Positions 15,086-21,494 of a DNA stretch of 22,705 nucleotides are shown here, piece after piece. The stretch lies in contig QMWY01000003.1 of the NCBI GenBank assembly GCA_003661865.1, forward strand, positions 1 to 22,705, given 5' to 3'. Numbering within the stretch: position 1 is the stretch's first letter; each line of letters opens with the position of its first letter. Source of the stretch: Thermoprotei archaeon. Lineage in GTDB: Archaea; Thermoproteota; Thermoprotei_A; Sulfolobales; Ignisphaeraceae. A program made the position numbers and the translations under genes. The notes below the pieces were generated by a model that did no database searches, was not told the origin of the DNA, and saw nothing but the letters and a program-made list of their open reading frames with translations.

Positions 15086-15166
15086 CAGTGTGCCCCGCAT
15101 AACCGACCTCCCCTCATATTCATCAACCATATGGTTTCTCGGGGAGGTGTGAGATAGCGGGGCTTC
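15086..15166 (-). ncRNA. H/ACA box pseudouridylation guide sRNA
   Basis: On the minus strand every archaeal H/ACA element is present. The lower stem is GCCCCGC (15163-15157) with GCGGGGC (15098-15092). The pocket has TATCTCAC (15156-15149) and CGGTTAT (15105-15099). The upper stem is ACCTCCCC (15148-15141) with GGGGAGGT (15113-15106). Tandem GA/GA directly above it, with a bulge, forms the L7Ae K-turn or K-loop. An ACA box (15091-15089) follows the lower stem, 14 nt from the upper stem. The pocket predicts target ACCG-UN-GUGAGA, matching conserved 23S helix 93 at U2593 (E. coli numbering). Partners would be Cbf5, Nop10, Gar1 and L7Ae. Confidence 0.85.
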
Positions 15167-15197
15167 ACAAATGATGTCTTCATCTAGCGTAATAACT

Positions 15198-15205
15198 CTT
15201 TAAAG
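15198..15205 (-). promoter_or_regulatory. TATA box of the H/ACA sRNA
   Basis: CTTTAAAG lies so that a start 26 bp downstream on the minus strand would fall near 15175, about 12 nt before the lower stem of the H/ACA RNA. The preceding C/D sRNA ends just upstream of it, so the two RNAs could also share one transcript. Confidence 0.5.
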
Positions 15206-15217
15206 AATATCGCGGCT

Positions 15218-15266
15218 TCAGACGGGTAAGTTATCATCATTGCTCAGACCGGAGGTAAGTCATCAC
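15218..15266 (-). ncRNA. C/D box methylation guide sRNA, predicted 23S target
   Basis: On the minus strand: C GTGATGA (15266-15260), 12-nt guide (15259-15248), D' CTGA (15247-15244), 3-nt spacer, C' ATGATGA (15240-15234), 12-nt guide (15233-15222), D CTGA (15221-15218). All boxes are consensus. The D guide predicts target ACGGGUAAGUUA; ten of its bases (CGGGUAAGUU) match the conserved 23S stretch after m5U1939, and the five-base rule points to 2'-O-methylation of G1950 (E. coli numbering). The D' guide predicts ACCGGAGGUAAG, which I cannot place. A TATA-like CATTTAGC (15291-15284) lies upstream. It is the same strand as, and 55 nt from, the H/ACA RNA. Confidence 0.87.
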
Positions 15267-15460
15267 GTCCTTACTGGTTCATCGCTAAATGTGCCGCGGC
15301 ACCATGACTATAGAGCACTGCCCTTTAGATACCCAGCTAAGGTTTCGTTAATAACCTAATCGTTAGGAGAGAGGGCGTAGCATCTCGGTGCAAGGGGATG
15401 CTGCGACAAAGCTTTATTCGCTTCTCTAACATATCTCTAGAGCTCGGTGGATACACGGAG
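15267..15460 (+). promoter_or_regulatory. Leader region of the DUF211 gene with a 9-bp inverted repeat
   Basis: Beyond the two sRNAs this stretch has no gene I trust. CGTAGCATC (15376-15384) and GATGCTGCG (15397-15405) form a 9-bp stem (one G-U pair) with a 12-nt loop. A TATA-like AGCTTTATT at 15410-15418 lies just after it and about 46 bp before the ATG at 15461. The hairpin is therefore probably upstream of the transcript and could be an operator rather than an RNA element. Confidence 0.35.
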
Positions 15461-15715
15461 ATGGCTATAGTAAGGCTTGTGCTAGATGTGTTGAAGTCCA
15501 TAAGGGGCCCCTCAATAATAGACCTCGCCGAGAAGTTGGCTGAGCTCGAGGGAGTCTCCACGGTAAGTGTTAAGGTTAATGAGGTTGATGTGGAGACCCT
15601 GACCCTAACCGTAATAGTTGAGGGCAACGACATCACCTTTGAGGATGTTAGAAGCGTTATAGAGGACATGGGAGGAGTTATTCACAGCGTTGATGAGGTG
15701 ATAGCTAAGAGTTGA
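15461..15715 (+). CDS. DUF211 family protein
   Basis: The product matches the archaeal DUF211 family, small ferredoxin-like alpha/beta proteins of unknown function. Visible are RLVLDVLKSIRGPSIIDLAE, LEGVSTVSVKVNEVDVET, LTLTVIVEGNDITFEDV and the family's most conserved end, MGGVIHSVDEV. The frame is open to an ATG at 15398, but the first 21 residues are not family-like and the TATA-like sequence at 15410-15418 lies inside them, so I start at MAIVRLVLDVLK (84 residues, close to the usual 85-95). Only 15 bp separate it from the tRNA thiolase gene, so the two are probably co-transcribed. Confidence 0.85.
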   Translation: MAIVRLVLDVLKSIRGPSIIDLAEKLAELEGVSTVSVKVNEVDVETLTLTVIVEGNDITFEDVRSVIEDMGGVIHSVDEVIAKS

Positions 15716-15730
15716 AAGGATTGATCAGTG

Positions 15731-16693
15731 ATGCCGCTATGCGATCGCTGTAGGAGTAGGCAAGCAGTGTTCTACCAGCGGCACACTGGTAAGAAGCTCT
15801 GCAAGGAGTGCTTCTTTGAGGATGTGCTTCAGAGGGTTAAGAAAGAGGTAGAGCGGCACAGAATGTTCTCGCAGAACGATAAATTGCTACTGGCCCTCTC
15901 AGGGGGTAAAGACAGCTTCGTGCTGCTAGACGTACTAGTACAGATCCATAGTCCTAGTAAAATGGTTGCCCTATCAATAATAGAAGGTATAAGGGGGTAC
16001 AATAGGCCCCAGGATATTGAAAGGTTGAGGAGTATCGTGAGGAGTTATGGCATTGACCACTTCGTAGTGAGCGCGAAGCAGTATCTAGGATACTCAGTAG
16101 ACGACTTTGCAGAGGCGCAGCTCAAGCTGTATGGAAAATTAAGGATACCACCCTGCACCTACTGCGGCTTAGCCCGGCGTAGGATCATGAATGTCTTCGC
16201 TCGTGAAATAGGTGCCTCACGCGTAGTAACGGCACACAATCTGGATGACGAAGCGCAGACCTACATTATGAATCTTCTGCGTGGAGACCCCGCCCGTATA
16301 GTCCAAGTACATCCCCAGGCACCTTTACTAAGCAGGCTCTTCATACGTAGGGTTAAACCTCTTCGTAAGATCTATGAATACGAGACTGCGGCGTACGCCT
16401 ATCTAAAGGGTTTCCGCTTCCAGGAGGTCGAGTGCCCATATCTAGACATGAGACCTACTCTAAGAGCACGTATAAGAAGGTTCCTCTATGAGCTTGAGGC
16501 GAATTCCCCGGGAGCTCTTCTTAAACTGGTGGAGTTTCTCGACACTATACTAGAACCCTACGTGAAAAAGCTGAAGCTTCCTGAGCTACCCCGTTGTAAG
16601 AGGTGTGGAGAGCCCACTTCATACGGAAGGGACCTGTGCAAGCTCTGCGAACTAATTGAAATAGTTGAAAATGCTGCCAAGCAGAACCGCTAG
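15731..16693 (+). CDS. TtuA/NcsA-type tRNA 2-thiolation enzyme
   Basis: This PP-loop ATPase activates a tRNA uridine as adenylate and replaces O2 with sulfur (TtuA: position 54, heat-stabilising s2T/s2U; NcsA/Ncs6: wobble uridine 34). Counting from the GTG three bases earlier, domains are an N-terminal zinc finger (C5, C8, C25, C28), PP-loop LSGGKDS at 57-63, the Fe-S/catalytic pair C143-TY-C146 with C236 in VECPYLD, TAHNLDDEAQT, and a C-terminal zinc finger (C290, C293, C304, C307). Three cysteines in these positions fit the 4Fe-4S cluster of TtuA. Sequence alone does not settle TtuA versus NcsA. GTG at 15728 directly precedes the ATG chosen. A TtuB/SAMP-like sulfur carrier is not in the window. 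Confidence 0.87.
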   Translation: MPLCDRCRSRQAVFYQRHTGKKLCKECFFEDVLQRVKKEVERHRMFSQNDKLLLALSGGKDSFVLLDVLVQIHSPSKMVALSIIEGIRGYNRPQDIERLRSIVRSYGIDHFVVSAKQYLGYSVDDFAEAQLKLYGKLRIPPCTYCGLARRRIMNVFAREIGASRVVTAHNLDDEAQTYIMNLLRGDPARIVQVHPQAPLLSRLFIRRVKPLRKIYEYETAAYAYLKGFRFQEVECPYLDMRPTLRARIRRFLYELEANSPGALLKLVEFLDTILEPYVKKLKLPELPRCKRCGEPTSYGRDLCKLCELIEIVENAAKQNR

Positions 16694-16750
16694 TAAGAAC
16701 ATCGGATAAGAGGTTTTATTCGACGCCTTAAACTAGTTGGAGGGCGGTAA

Positions 16751-17773
16751 GTGGTGGAGGCTCTAACGCTGGTTAAGGAAAGGTTTGACGGTGTTTTCGC
16801 CATCCATCACCTATGCGAGGATATGCGTATGGGCGGTGTTGGGGGACCACGCAAGCAGTTCTTCAGAACGGCCCTTCAGAAACTGAGGCCCGTAGAGAGC
16901 TACATGCTTGTAAGCATATCGGCCGCGGAGCTTGACAGAAGTGCTAAGTGGAAGCTGAGTCTAAATGGAGTGGCAATTACGCGTGAGTTGAAGCCTCAGC
17001 TAGAGACGGTTGATCAGGGTACTACGCATGCCCTATACGTGTATGACGTAACCCATGCTTTACTAAAGAACCCCTACGAACCAGACCTTCTTATAGTGTA
17101 CGATAGTAGGAAACCCATGGTTATAGAAACCATCACTCTCCTAACCCTTTACGAGGTTGAGAAGAGCAAAACTACTATACAAGGACAGATAGGCTTGAGA
17201 ATGTTGGAGCCTGGAGCAACCCTTACACGCACCTTCGACACACCTCAAGAGCCTACTGGCAACTTCACTACGTATTACATAGGGCTCTCAACAAGCGCCA
17301 ATGCAGCAGAGCTGATGATCAGTGATGATGCTGAGCATCACCGGATTCTAAGGATTTTCCGTGGTTTCAACGATTACGAATTGACCCTTAAACGTAGACC
17401 CAAGTACATAACCCTAAAGTTTACCAAGGCTACTCCACCCAAGTCTAAGGCGAAGCTTCTATACGACATTATGGCGGTGAGTCACATAGCTATGCCGAAG
17501 CTCGTCTACGATGTTAAGACCTTAGATGATTTCGTAAGCGTGACGATACGTAACCAAGGAGAGGTGAGCCCTGATGACAGGATCCAGGTACTGCTGCTCT
17601 ACGCAGGCTCGGTTTTAGATAGGAGGTTCTTGGATCCTATACCTCCAGGCAATGAAGTTACTATTAAGTTAAGATGGAGCTCCAGGAACAGGAATAGGCA
17701 AGGGGTCTTCGTACGTATAGTATGGAGGAGGGCCGCCAAGGTATTCACCGATGATATCAAATTAGCACGTTGA
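16751..17773 (+). CDS. Unknown beta-rich protein with CARDB-like C-terminus
   Basis: I do not recognise this 340-residue protein. The first part contains YMLVSISAAELDRSAKWKLSLNG, then THALYVYDVTHALL and LLIVYDSRKPM, a jelly-roll-like pattern. The last about 80 residues (VSVTIRNQGEVSPDDRIQVL, LDPIPPGNEVTIKLRW) look like a CARDB/Ig-type beta sandwich, normally found in secreted or surface proteins. No signal peptide or membrane anchor is visible, and the N-terminus starts MVEALTLVKERF, so it may be cytoplasmic or leave by another route. A good Shine-Dalgarno (GGAGGG) precedes the tandem GTG start. Its last 17 bp overlap the DGGGP synthase gene. Confidence 0.68.
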   Translation: MVEALTLVKERFDGVFAIHHLCEDMRMGGVGGPRKQFFRTALQKLRPVESYMLVSISAAELDRSAKWKLSLNGVAITRELKPQLETVDQGTTHALYVYDVTHALLKNPYEPDLLIVYDSRKPMVIETITLLTLYEVEKSKTTIQGQIGLRMLEPGATLTRTFDTPQEPTGNFTTYYIGLSTSANAAELMISDDAEHHRILRIFRGFNDYELTLKRRPKYITLKFTKATPPKSKAKLLYDIMAVSHIAMPKLVYDVKTLDDFVSVTIRNQGEVSPDDRIQVLLLYAGSVLDRRFLDPIPPGNEVTIKLRWSSRNRNRQGVFVRIVWRRAAKVFTDDIKLAR

Positions 17774-18704
17774 GGTGGGCGCTTAACAAGCCTAGTAGAA
17801 ATGCCGCTATTCCTATTCCGAAGGCGTACTTTAGCAGCCTTCTGCCACGGGCTCCTAGTCCCTCCATAGCATCTATACCAAGGATTAGATTACTAGGCCT
17901 TAGCAGATACATAGTGTACACCACTAGCGCGTCTACAACTAGCGCTAACACTAGGTATATAAGGCCCAGACCCGTAAGGAAGGGAACGATGCTTATGCCT
18001 ATTAGCGTAGATGCCACCAGAAGCATCACTTTGTAAGTCTTCCAGGGCCCTAGAACAACTATGAGTGTTTGTACTCCTCTTGCACTATCGCCTCTGATAT
18101 CCTCAATCCCTTTGACGAACTCTCTTAGGAGTATTAAAAGGAATGCGTGTATAGTGGGTAGGGCACTTAGTATCAGCTGCGGCAGAGCTATGCCTACATA
18201 ACTTTGAGAGGAGTCGATCACAGCCACGGTTCCGTAGGAGATCGAGAGGGCTCCGCTTAAGGCAACTACTATGTTACCTACAACACCCCTTCTTTTAAGG
18301 GACATCGAGTATAGGATCATTAGTAAGGAGACTAGGGCTGCTATAGATGAGGACAAAGGCCCTATGGCTATGGGAATCGAGGAACCCAGTAAGAAGAGGA
18401 TGGTTGCTAGCGTAACTGCTTCATGCGGTTTGACCACACCTGCCGGTATGGGTCTCCAGGGCTTATTCACAGCATCTATATCTCTATCGAAGTAGTCGTT
18501 TATTACATAACCACCTGCGGCTACTAGGCTAGCTGTAAGCGCTGCTAGCACGAACGTTGGCATAACCTCTCTACTGTTAATACCTGTACTACCCAAGAAG
18601 TGCAATGCTGATAAGACACCTATTGCAACAGCTAAGAACGTGAGGAAGACGTTGTGAAGTCTTAGTAGCTCAACATATCCGCGGAGCCTGTTCAAGATCC
18701 TCAA
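17757..18704 (-). CDS. UbiA prenyltransferase, probable DGGGP synthase
   Basis: Archaeal DGGGP synthase attaches the second geranylgeranyl chain in archaeal ether-lipid synthesis, at the membrane. The 315-residue protein has about eight to nine hydrophobic segments and both aspartate motifs of the UbiA superfamily: NDYFDRDIDAVNKPWRPIPAG at 69-89 and EFVKGIEDIRGDSARG near 195-210. The second motif's KGIEDIRGD form is typical of the archaeal lipid enzymes. Other UbiA functions, such as quinone or heme prenylation, are less likely. Start TTG at 18704; a TATA-like element at 18735-18745 is shared with divergent glyA. It converges on the unknown beta-rich gene. Confidence 0.87.
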   Translation of the reverse strand: MRILNRLRGYVELLRLHNVFLTFLAVAIGVLSALHFLGSTGINSREVMPTFVLAALTASLVAAGGYVINDYFDRDIDAVNKPWRPIPAGVVKPHEAVTLATILFLLGSSIPIAIGPLSSSIAALVSLLMILYSMSLKRRGVVGNIVVALSGALSISYGTVAVIDSSQSYVGIALPQLILSALPTIHAFLLILLREFVKGIEDIRGDSARGVQTLIVVLGPWKTYKVMLLVASTLIGISIVPFLTGLGLIYLVLALVVDALVVYTMYLLRPSNLILGIDAMEGLGARGRRLLKYAFGIGIAAFLLGLLSAHLNVLI

Positions 18705-18734
18705 CCCTTAGGATTTGGTTAGAGTGCAGTGAGA

Positions 18735-18745
18735 GTTATTTACTC
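18735..18745. promoter_or_regulatory. Bidirectional TATA element between DGGGP synthase and glyA
   Basis: GTTATTTACTC reads TTATTTA towards glyA (about 27 bp before its GTG) and TAAATAA towards the lipid gene (about 33 bp before its TTG). One AT-rich core thus appears to serve both leaderless genes. Confidence 0.5.
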
Positions 18746-18764
18746 ATCACACTAGTCCTACACG

Positions 18765-20084
18765 GTGCCTGCATTGGAGCTTCCCCAGGAGCTTCTTCAA
18801 GTCCTTAAGTATGTTGCTGATCATAATAGATGGAGGAAGCTTGAGTGTATAAATCTGATAGCGAGCGAGAATGCTATGAGCCCCTTAGCCGAAGCAGCTT
18901 ACCTAACGGATATGATGCATCGTTATGCTGAGGGCAAGCCCCGGAAGAGGTACTATCAAGGTACCAAGTACGTAGACGAGATTGAGATACTGGTCTCTAA
19001 GCTCATGGGTGAGCTCATAGGGGCTAAATATGTAGAGCCTAGACCTATAAGCGGAACCATAGCTAATGCTGCTACGTTTAGAGTTCTCGCAGCTCCTGGA
19101 GATAAAGCGGTTATAGCACCTGTCCAGGCAGGAGCTCACGTTAGCCATACGAAGTTTGGTACGTTGGGTGCCCTAGGTATAGAACACATAGAGCTTCCAT
19201 ACGACAGCGAGAATATGAATGTAGATGTTGATAAGGCTGTGAAAGTGATCGAGGAGGTAAAGCCCAAGTTCGTAGTGCTTGGAGGAAGCGTGTATCTATT
19301 CCCCCACCCCGTAAAGGAGATCGCCAATGCTGCACACGCGGTAGGAGCTGTTGTTGTATACGACGCAGCCCACGTACTTGGTCTGATCATAGGTAAGAGA
19401 TGGCGTAATCCCTTTGACCATGGCGCCGACGTACTAACCTCATCGACGCACAAGACGTTTCCAGGACCCCAGGGAGGGCTTATAGCGACCAATAGAGAGG
19501 GCCTGTATAAAAAGATCTCGAAGACCATATTCCCGTGGTTCGTAAGCAACCATCATCTCCATAGGCTTCCAGCAACAGCGGTAACGGCTATAGAGATGAA
19601 GTACTTTGGAGAGGAATACGCAGACCAAATAGTTAGAAATGCAAAAAGATTAGCAGAGTCGCTGCATAGCCACGGATTTAAGGTTCTGGGAGAGCACCTA
19701 GGCTTCACTAGATCGCATCAGGTGGTCGTAGATGTGAGGCAGTTCGGAGGGGGAGCAAAGGTTGCAAGGCTACTCGAGGAAGCCAACATAATAGTAAACA
19801 AAAACCTGCTACCCTACGATCCGCCAGAGGCTGTTAAGGATCCAAGCGGTATTAGAATAGGTGTGCAAGAGATGACGAGGTATGGAATGAGGGAGGGCGA
19901 GATGGAGGAGATCGCACGGTTCTTCAAGGAGGTGCTTATAGATAGAAAGGATCCTGCTGAGGTGAGGAAACGCGTAGTTGCGTTCAGGAAGCAGTACATA
20001 GAGGTTAAGTACACGTTCCCCGTGAACCTGGATACGTTCGCGGCGCTTATGAGGATCCCCATGATACTAAACCTCGGGATGTAG
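18765..20084 (+). CDS. glyA: Serine hydroxymethyltransferase
   Basis: GlyA interconverts serine and glycine with transfer of a C1 unit to a tetrahydropterin, using PLP. The 439-residue protein has INLIASENAMSPLAE at 29-43, RYAEGKPRKRYYQGTKYVDEIE at 53-74, the cofactor aspartate D200 in VVYDAAHVLGLI, PLP lysine K230 in TSSTHKTFPGPQGG, and a C-terminal domain with GIRIGVQEMTRYGM. The RYAEG-KPRKRYY-QG variant is typical of archaeal SHMT. GTG start fits a leaderless transcript. It works with the glycine cleavage genes of this window and is followed 3 bp later by the CinA/MoaB-like gene, so both are one operon. Confidence 0.95.
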   Translation: MPALELPQELLQVLKYVADHNRWRKLECINLIASENAMSPLAEAAYLTDMMHRYAEGKPRKRYYQGTKYVDEIEILVSKLMGELIGAKYVEPRPISGTIANAATFRVLAAPGDKAVIAPVQAGAHVSHTKFGTLGALGIEHIELPYDSENMNVDVDKAVKVIEEVKPKFVVLGGSVYLFPHPVKEIANAAHAVGAVVVYDAAHVLGLIIGKRWRNPFDHGADVLTSSTHKTFPGPQGGLIATNREGLYKKISKTIFPWFVSNHHLHRLPATAVTAIEMKYFGEEYADQIVRNAKRLAESLHSHGFKVLGEHLGFTRSHQVVVDVRQFGGGAKVARLLEEANIIVNKNLLPYDPPEAVKDPSGIRIGVQEMTRYGMREGEMEEIARFFKEVLIDRKDPAEVRKRVVAFRKQYIEVKYTFPVNLDTFAALMRIPMILNLGM

Positions 20085-20087
20085 CTC

Positions 20088-20933
20088 TTGACGCACCTGC
20101 TGAACTTGGATAGGTTCAGATCTGCAGGTATAGTGACCATAGGCTACGAAATCCTTCAGGGTAGAGTCGTAGATACCAACTCTGCTTACCTTGCAAGAAA
20201 GCTCTTTTTAATGGGGCTGGACGTACGCTCTACGATCTCTGTAAGCGACGATCTGGAGGATATAATTAGGGCTTTGAAGTTCGCAGTAAGCGATATGGGT
20301 GCCGAGCTGGTCTTCACGACGGGTGGGCTGGGCCCCACACCAGATGACAGAACTCTCGAGGCTATTGCTAGGTTTCTCGGAGTGGAGCTCGTGGTTAATG
20401 ACGAAGCTCTAAGGGATATTAAGGCTAAGTACAGCAGAAGAGGCGTAGAGCTAACCCCGGAACGCTTAAAAATGGCTAAACTTCCGCAAGGCGCAGTACC
20501 CCTGCTAAACCCTGTTGGGATAGCACCCGGGATCTACATAGAGTCCACCGTGGGTGAGCGTAGGATAGCCATAGTATCCTTACCGGGTGTTCCTCGAGAG
20601 ATGGAGGCTATATTTGAGAAGTACATAGAGCCCGCACTAAGAAAGAGCAGAAGGCTTTACGTAGCTGAAGGCTATGTGAGGTTAAGGGTTATGGAGTCCG
20701 AGATAGCGCCTTACATAAGGAGTGTTATGAAGAGGTACAGCGGAATCTACATAAAGAGTCATCCAGAGGGAGAAGAGCTGGGGCTACCTGTAGTCAGGAT
20801 ATATACCGCTGCTTATGGAAGAGATGCTGAAAGAGCCTATGAGGCGTGTAAGGCGGTGCAGGAGGAGTTCATCTCCTACGCTAAGGAGAAGGGTATAGAA
20901 GTTGCTGAACACAAGCCCTGCGTTGTACACTAA
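20088..20933 (+). CDS. CinA/MoaB-like protein, molybdopterin-binding-type domain
   Basis: The 281-residue protein has the N-terminal domain of CinA: IVTIGYEILQGRVVDTNSAYLA, VSDDLEDI, the loop TTGGLGPTPDDRT at 77-89, and SLPGVPREMEAIF. The C-terminal nicotinamide-nucleotide amidase domain of bacterial CinA is absent. Archaeal members are often labelled NMN deamidase-related or MoCF-biosynthesis proteins; bacterial CinA/COG1058 domains can hydrolyse ADP-ribose or NAD-breakdown products, so a nucleotide-salvage role is plausible but unproven. TTG start 3 bp after the glyA stop implies translational coupling. Its last 4 bp overlap the convergent MIP18-like gene. Confidence 0.85.
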   Translation: MTHLLNLDRFRSAGIVTIGYEILQGRVVDTNSAYLARKLFLMGLDVRSTISVSDDLEDIIRALKFAVSDMGAELVFTTGGLGPTPDDRTLEAIARFLGVELVVNDEALRDIKAKYSRRGVELTPERLKMAKLPQGAVPLLNPVGIAPGIYIESTVGERRIAIVSLPGVPREMEAIFEKYIEPALRKSRRLYVAEGYVRLRVMESEIAPYIRSVMKRYSGIYIKSHPEGEELGLPVVRIYTAAYGRDAERAYEACKAVQEEFISYAKEKGIEVAEHKPCVVH

Positions 20934-21292
20934 GACGATTCACTTAAGCTGCTACGGTAAGCCTCCACCGGATCATAGCCATACAATTCTTTGAATCTCT
21001 CCCTCCCCTCTTTAGTCATCATCTCAGGGGTCCATTGCTTTTCAAGGTTAAGAACCACCTCTATCTCCATAGAGTCACCGAAAACCCTCTTTAGCGCTGC
21101 CTCAACATACTTCGGTATCATATAGGCTACTGGACAGAAAGGCGTGGTTACGCCAACCTCAACAAAGATCTTTTTCTCCGTCACATCAACTTTGTACACG
21201 AGCCCTAGGTCATATATGCTTATGGGTATCTCAGGATCGTATACGGACCTGAGCACCTCGATTACTTTCCTCTTCAGCTCCTCGACCGTCAT
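20930..21292 (-). CDS. MIP18/SufT-like (DUF59) iron-sulfur assembly protein
   Basis: DUF59 proteins help mature Fe-S proteins (SufT in bacteria, MIP18/CIA2 in eukaryotes). The 120-residue protein has VYDPEIPISIYDLGLVYKV at 17-35, VEVGVTTPFCPVAYMIP with the conserved cysteine C53, and a VVLNLEKQWTPEMMTKEGRE end typical of the family. In this window likely clients of Fe-S assembly include PriL and the tRNA thiolase; this is inference only. ATG start preceded by a GTAGGT-like Shine-Dalgarno. It converges on the CinA-like gene with a 4-bp overlap, and is divergent from serS with 200 bp between. Confidence 0.87.
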   Translation of the reverse strand: MTVEELKRKVIEVLRSVYDPEIPISIYDLGLVYKVDVTEKKIFVEVGVTTPFCPVAYMIPKYVEAALKRVFGDSMEIEVVLNLEKQWTPEMMTKEGRERFKELYGYDPVEAYRSSLSESS

Positions 21293-21494
21293 CGTGACCT
21301 ACCACAACAGAGCTCGTTCCCTACAAAGCTTTGTAAAAACGTTAATTTCCTTTATCCCCTATAACACCTAGCTATTGCAGGGGATGACTGCTCCTAGCCA
21401 AGCTGAGATACGTGATGATGGGACTACCAATTAACGACCCCCTTACTTAATGCTGATAAACCCACGCGGGCTCTTTGATACGGGAGAAGTCGGG

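Noticed and set aside
15092..15170. The H/ACA-like fold read on the plus strand, which also has an ACA after the lower stem.
   Set aside because: ACA is 18 nt from the upper stem, no GA/GA pair sits above the stem, and the minus strand fits the 14-nt rule, the K-turn and a TATA box better.
15398..15460. Longer ATG start for the DUF211 gene.
   Set aside because: Not family-like, and the TATA-like element lies inside it.
21381..21418. Possible C/D sRNA before serS: GGGATGA, CTGA, GTGATGA in order.
   Set aside because: The first guide would be 15 nt, the first C box is off consensus, and no D box follows within 33 nt of the C' box.
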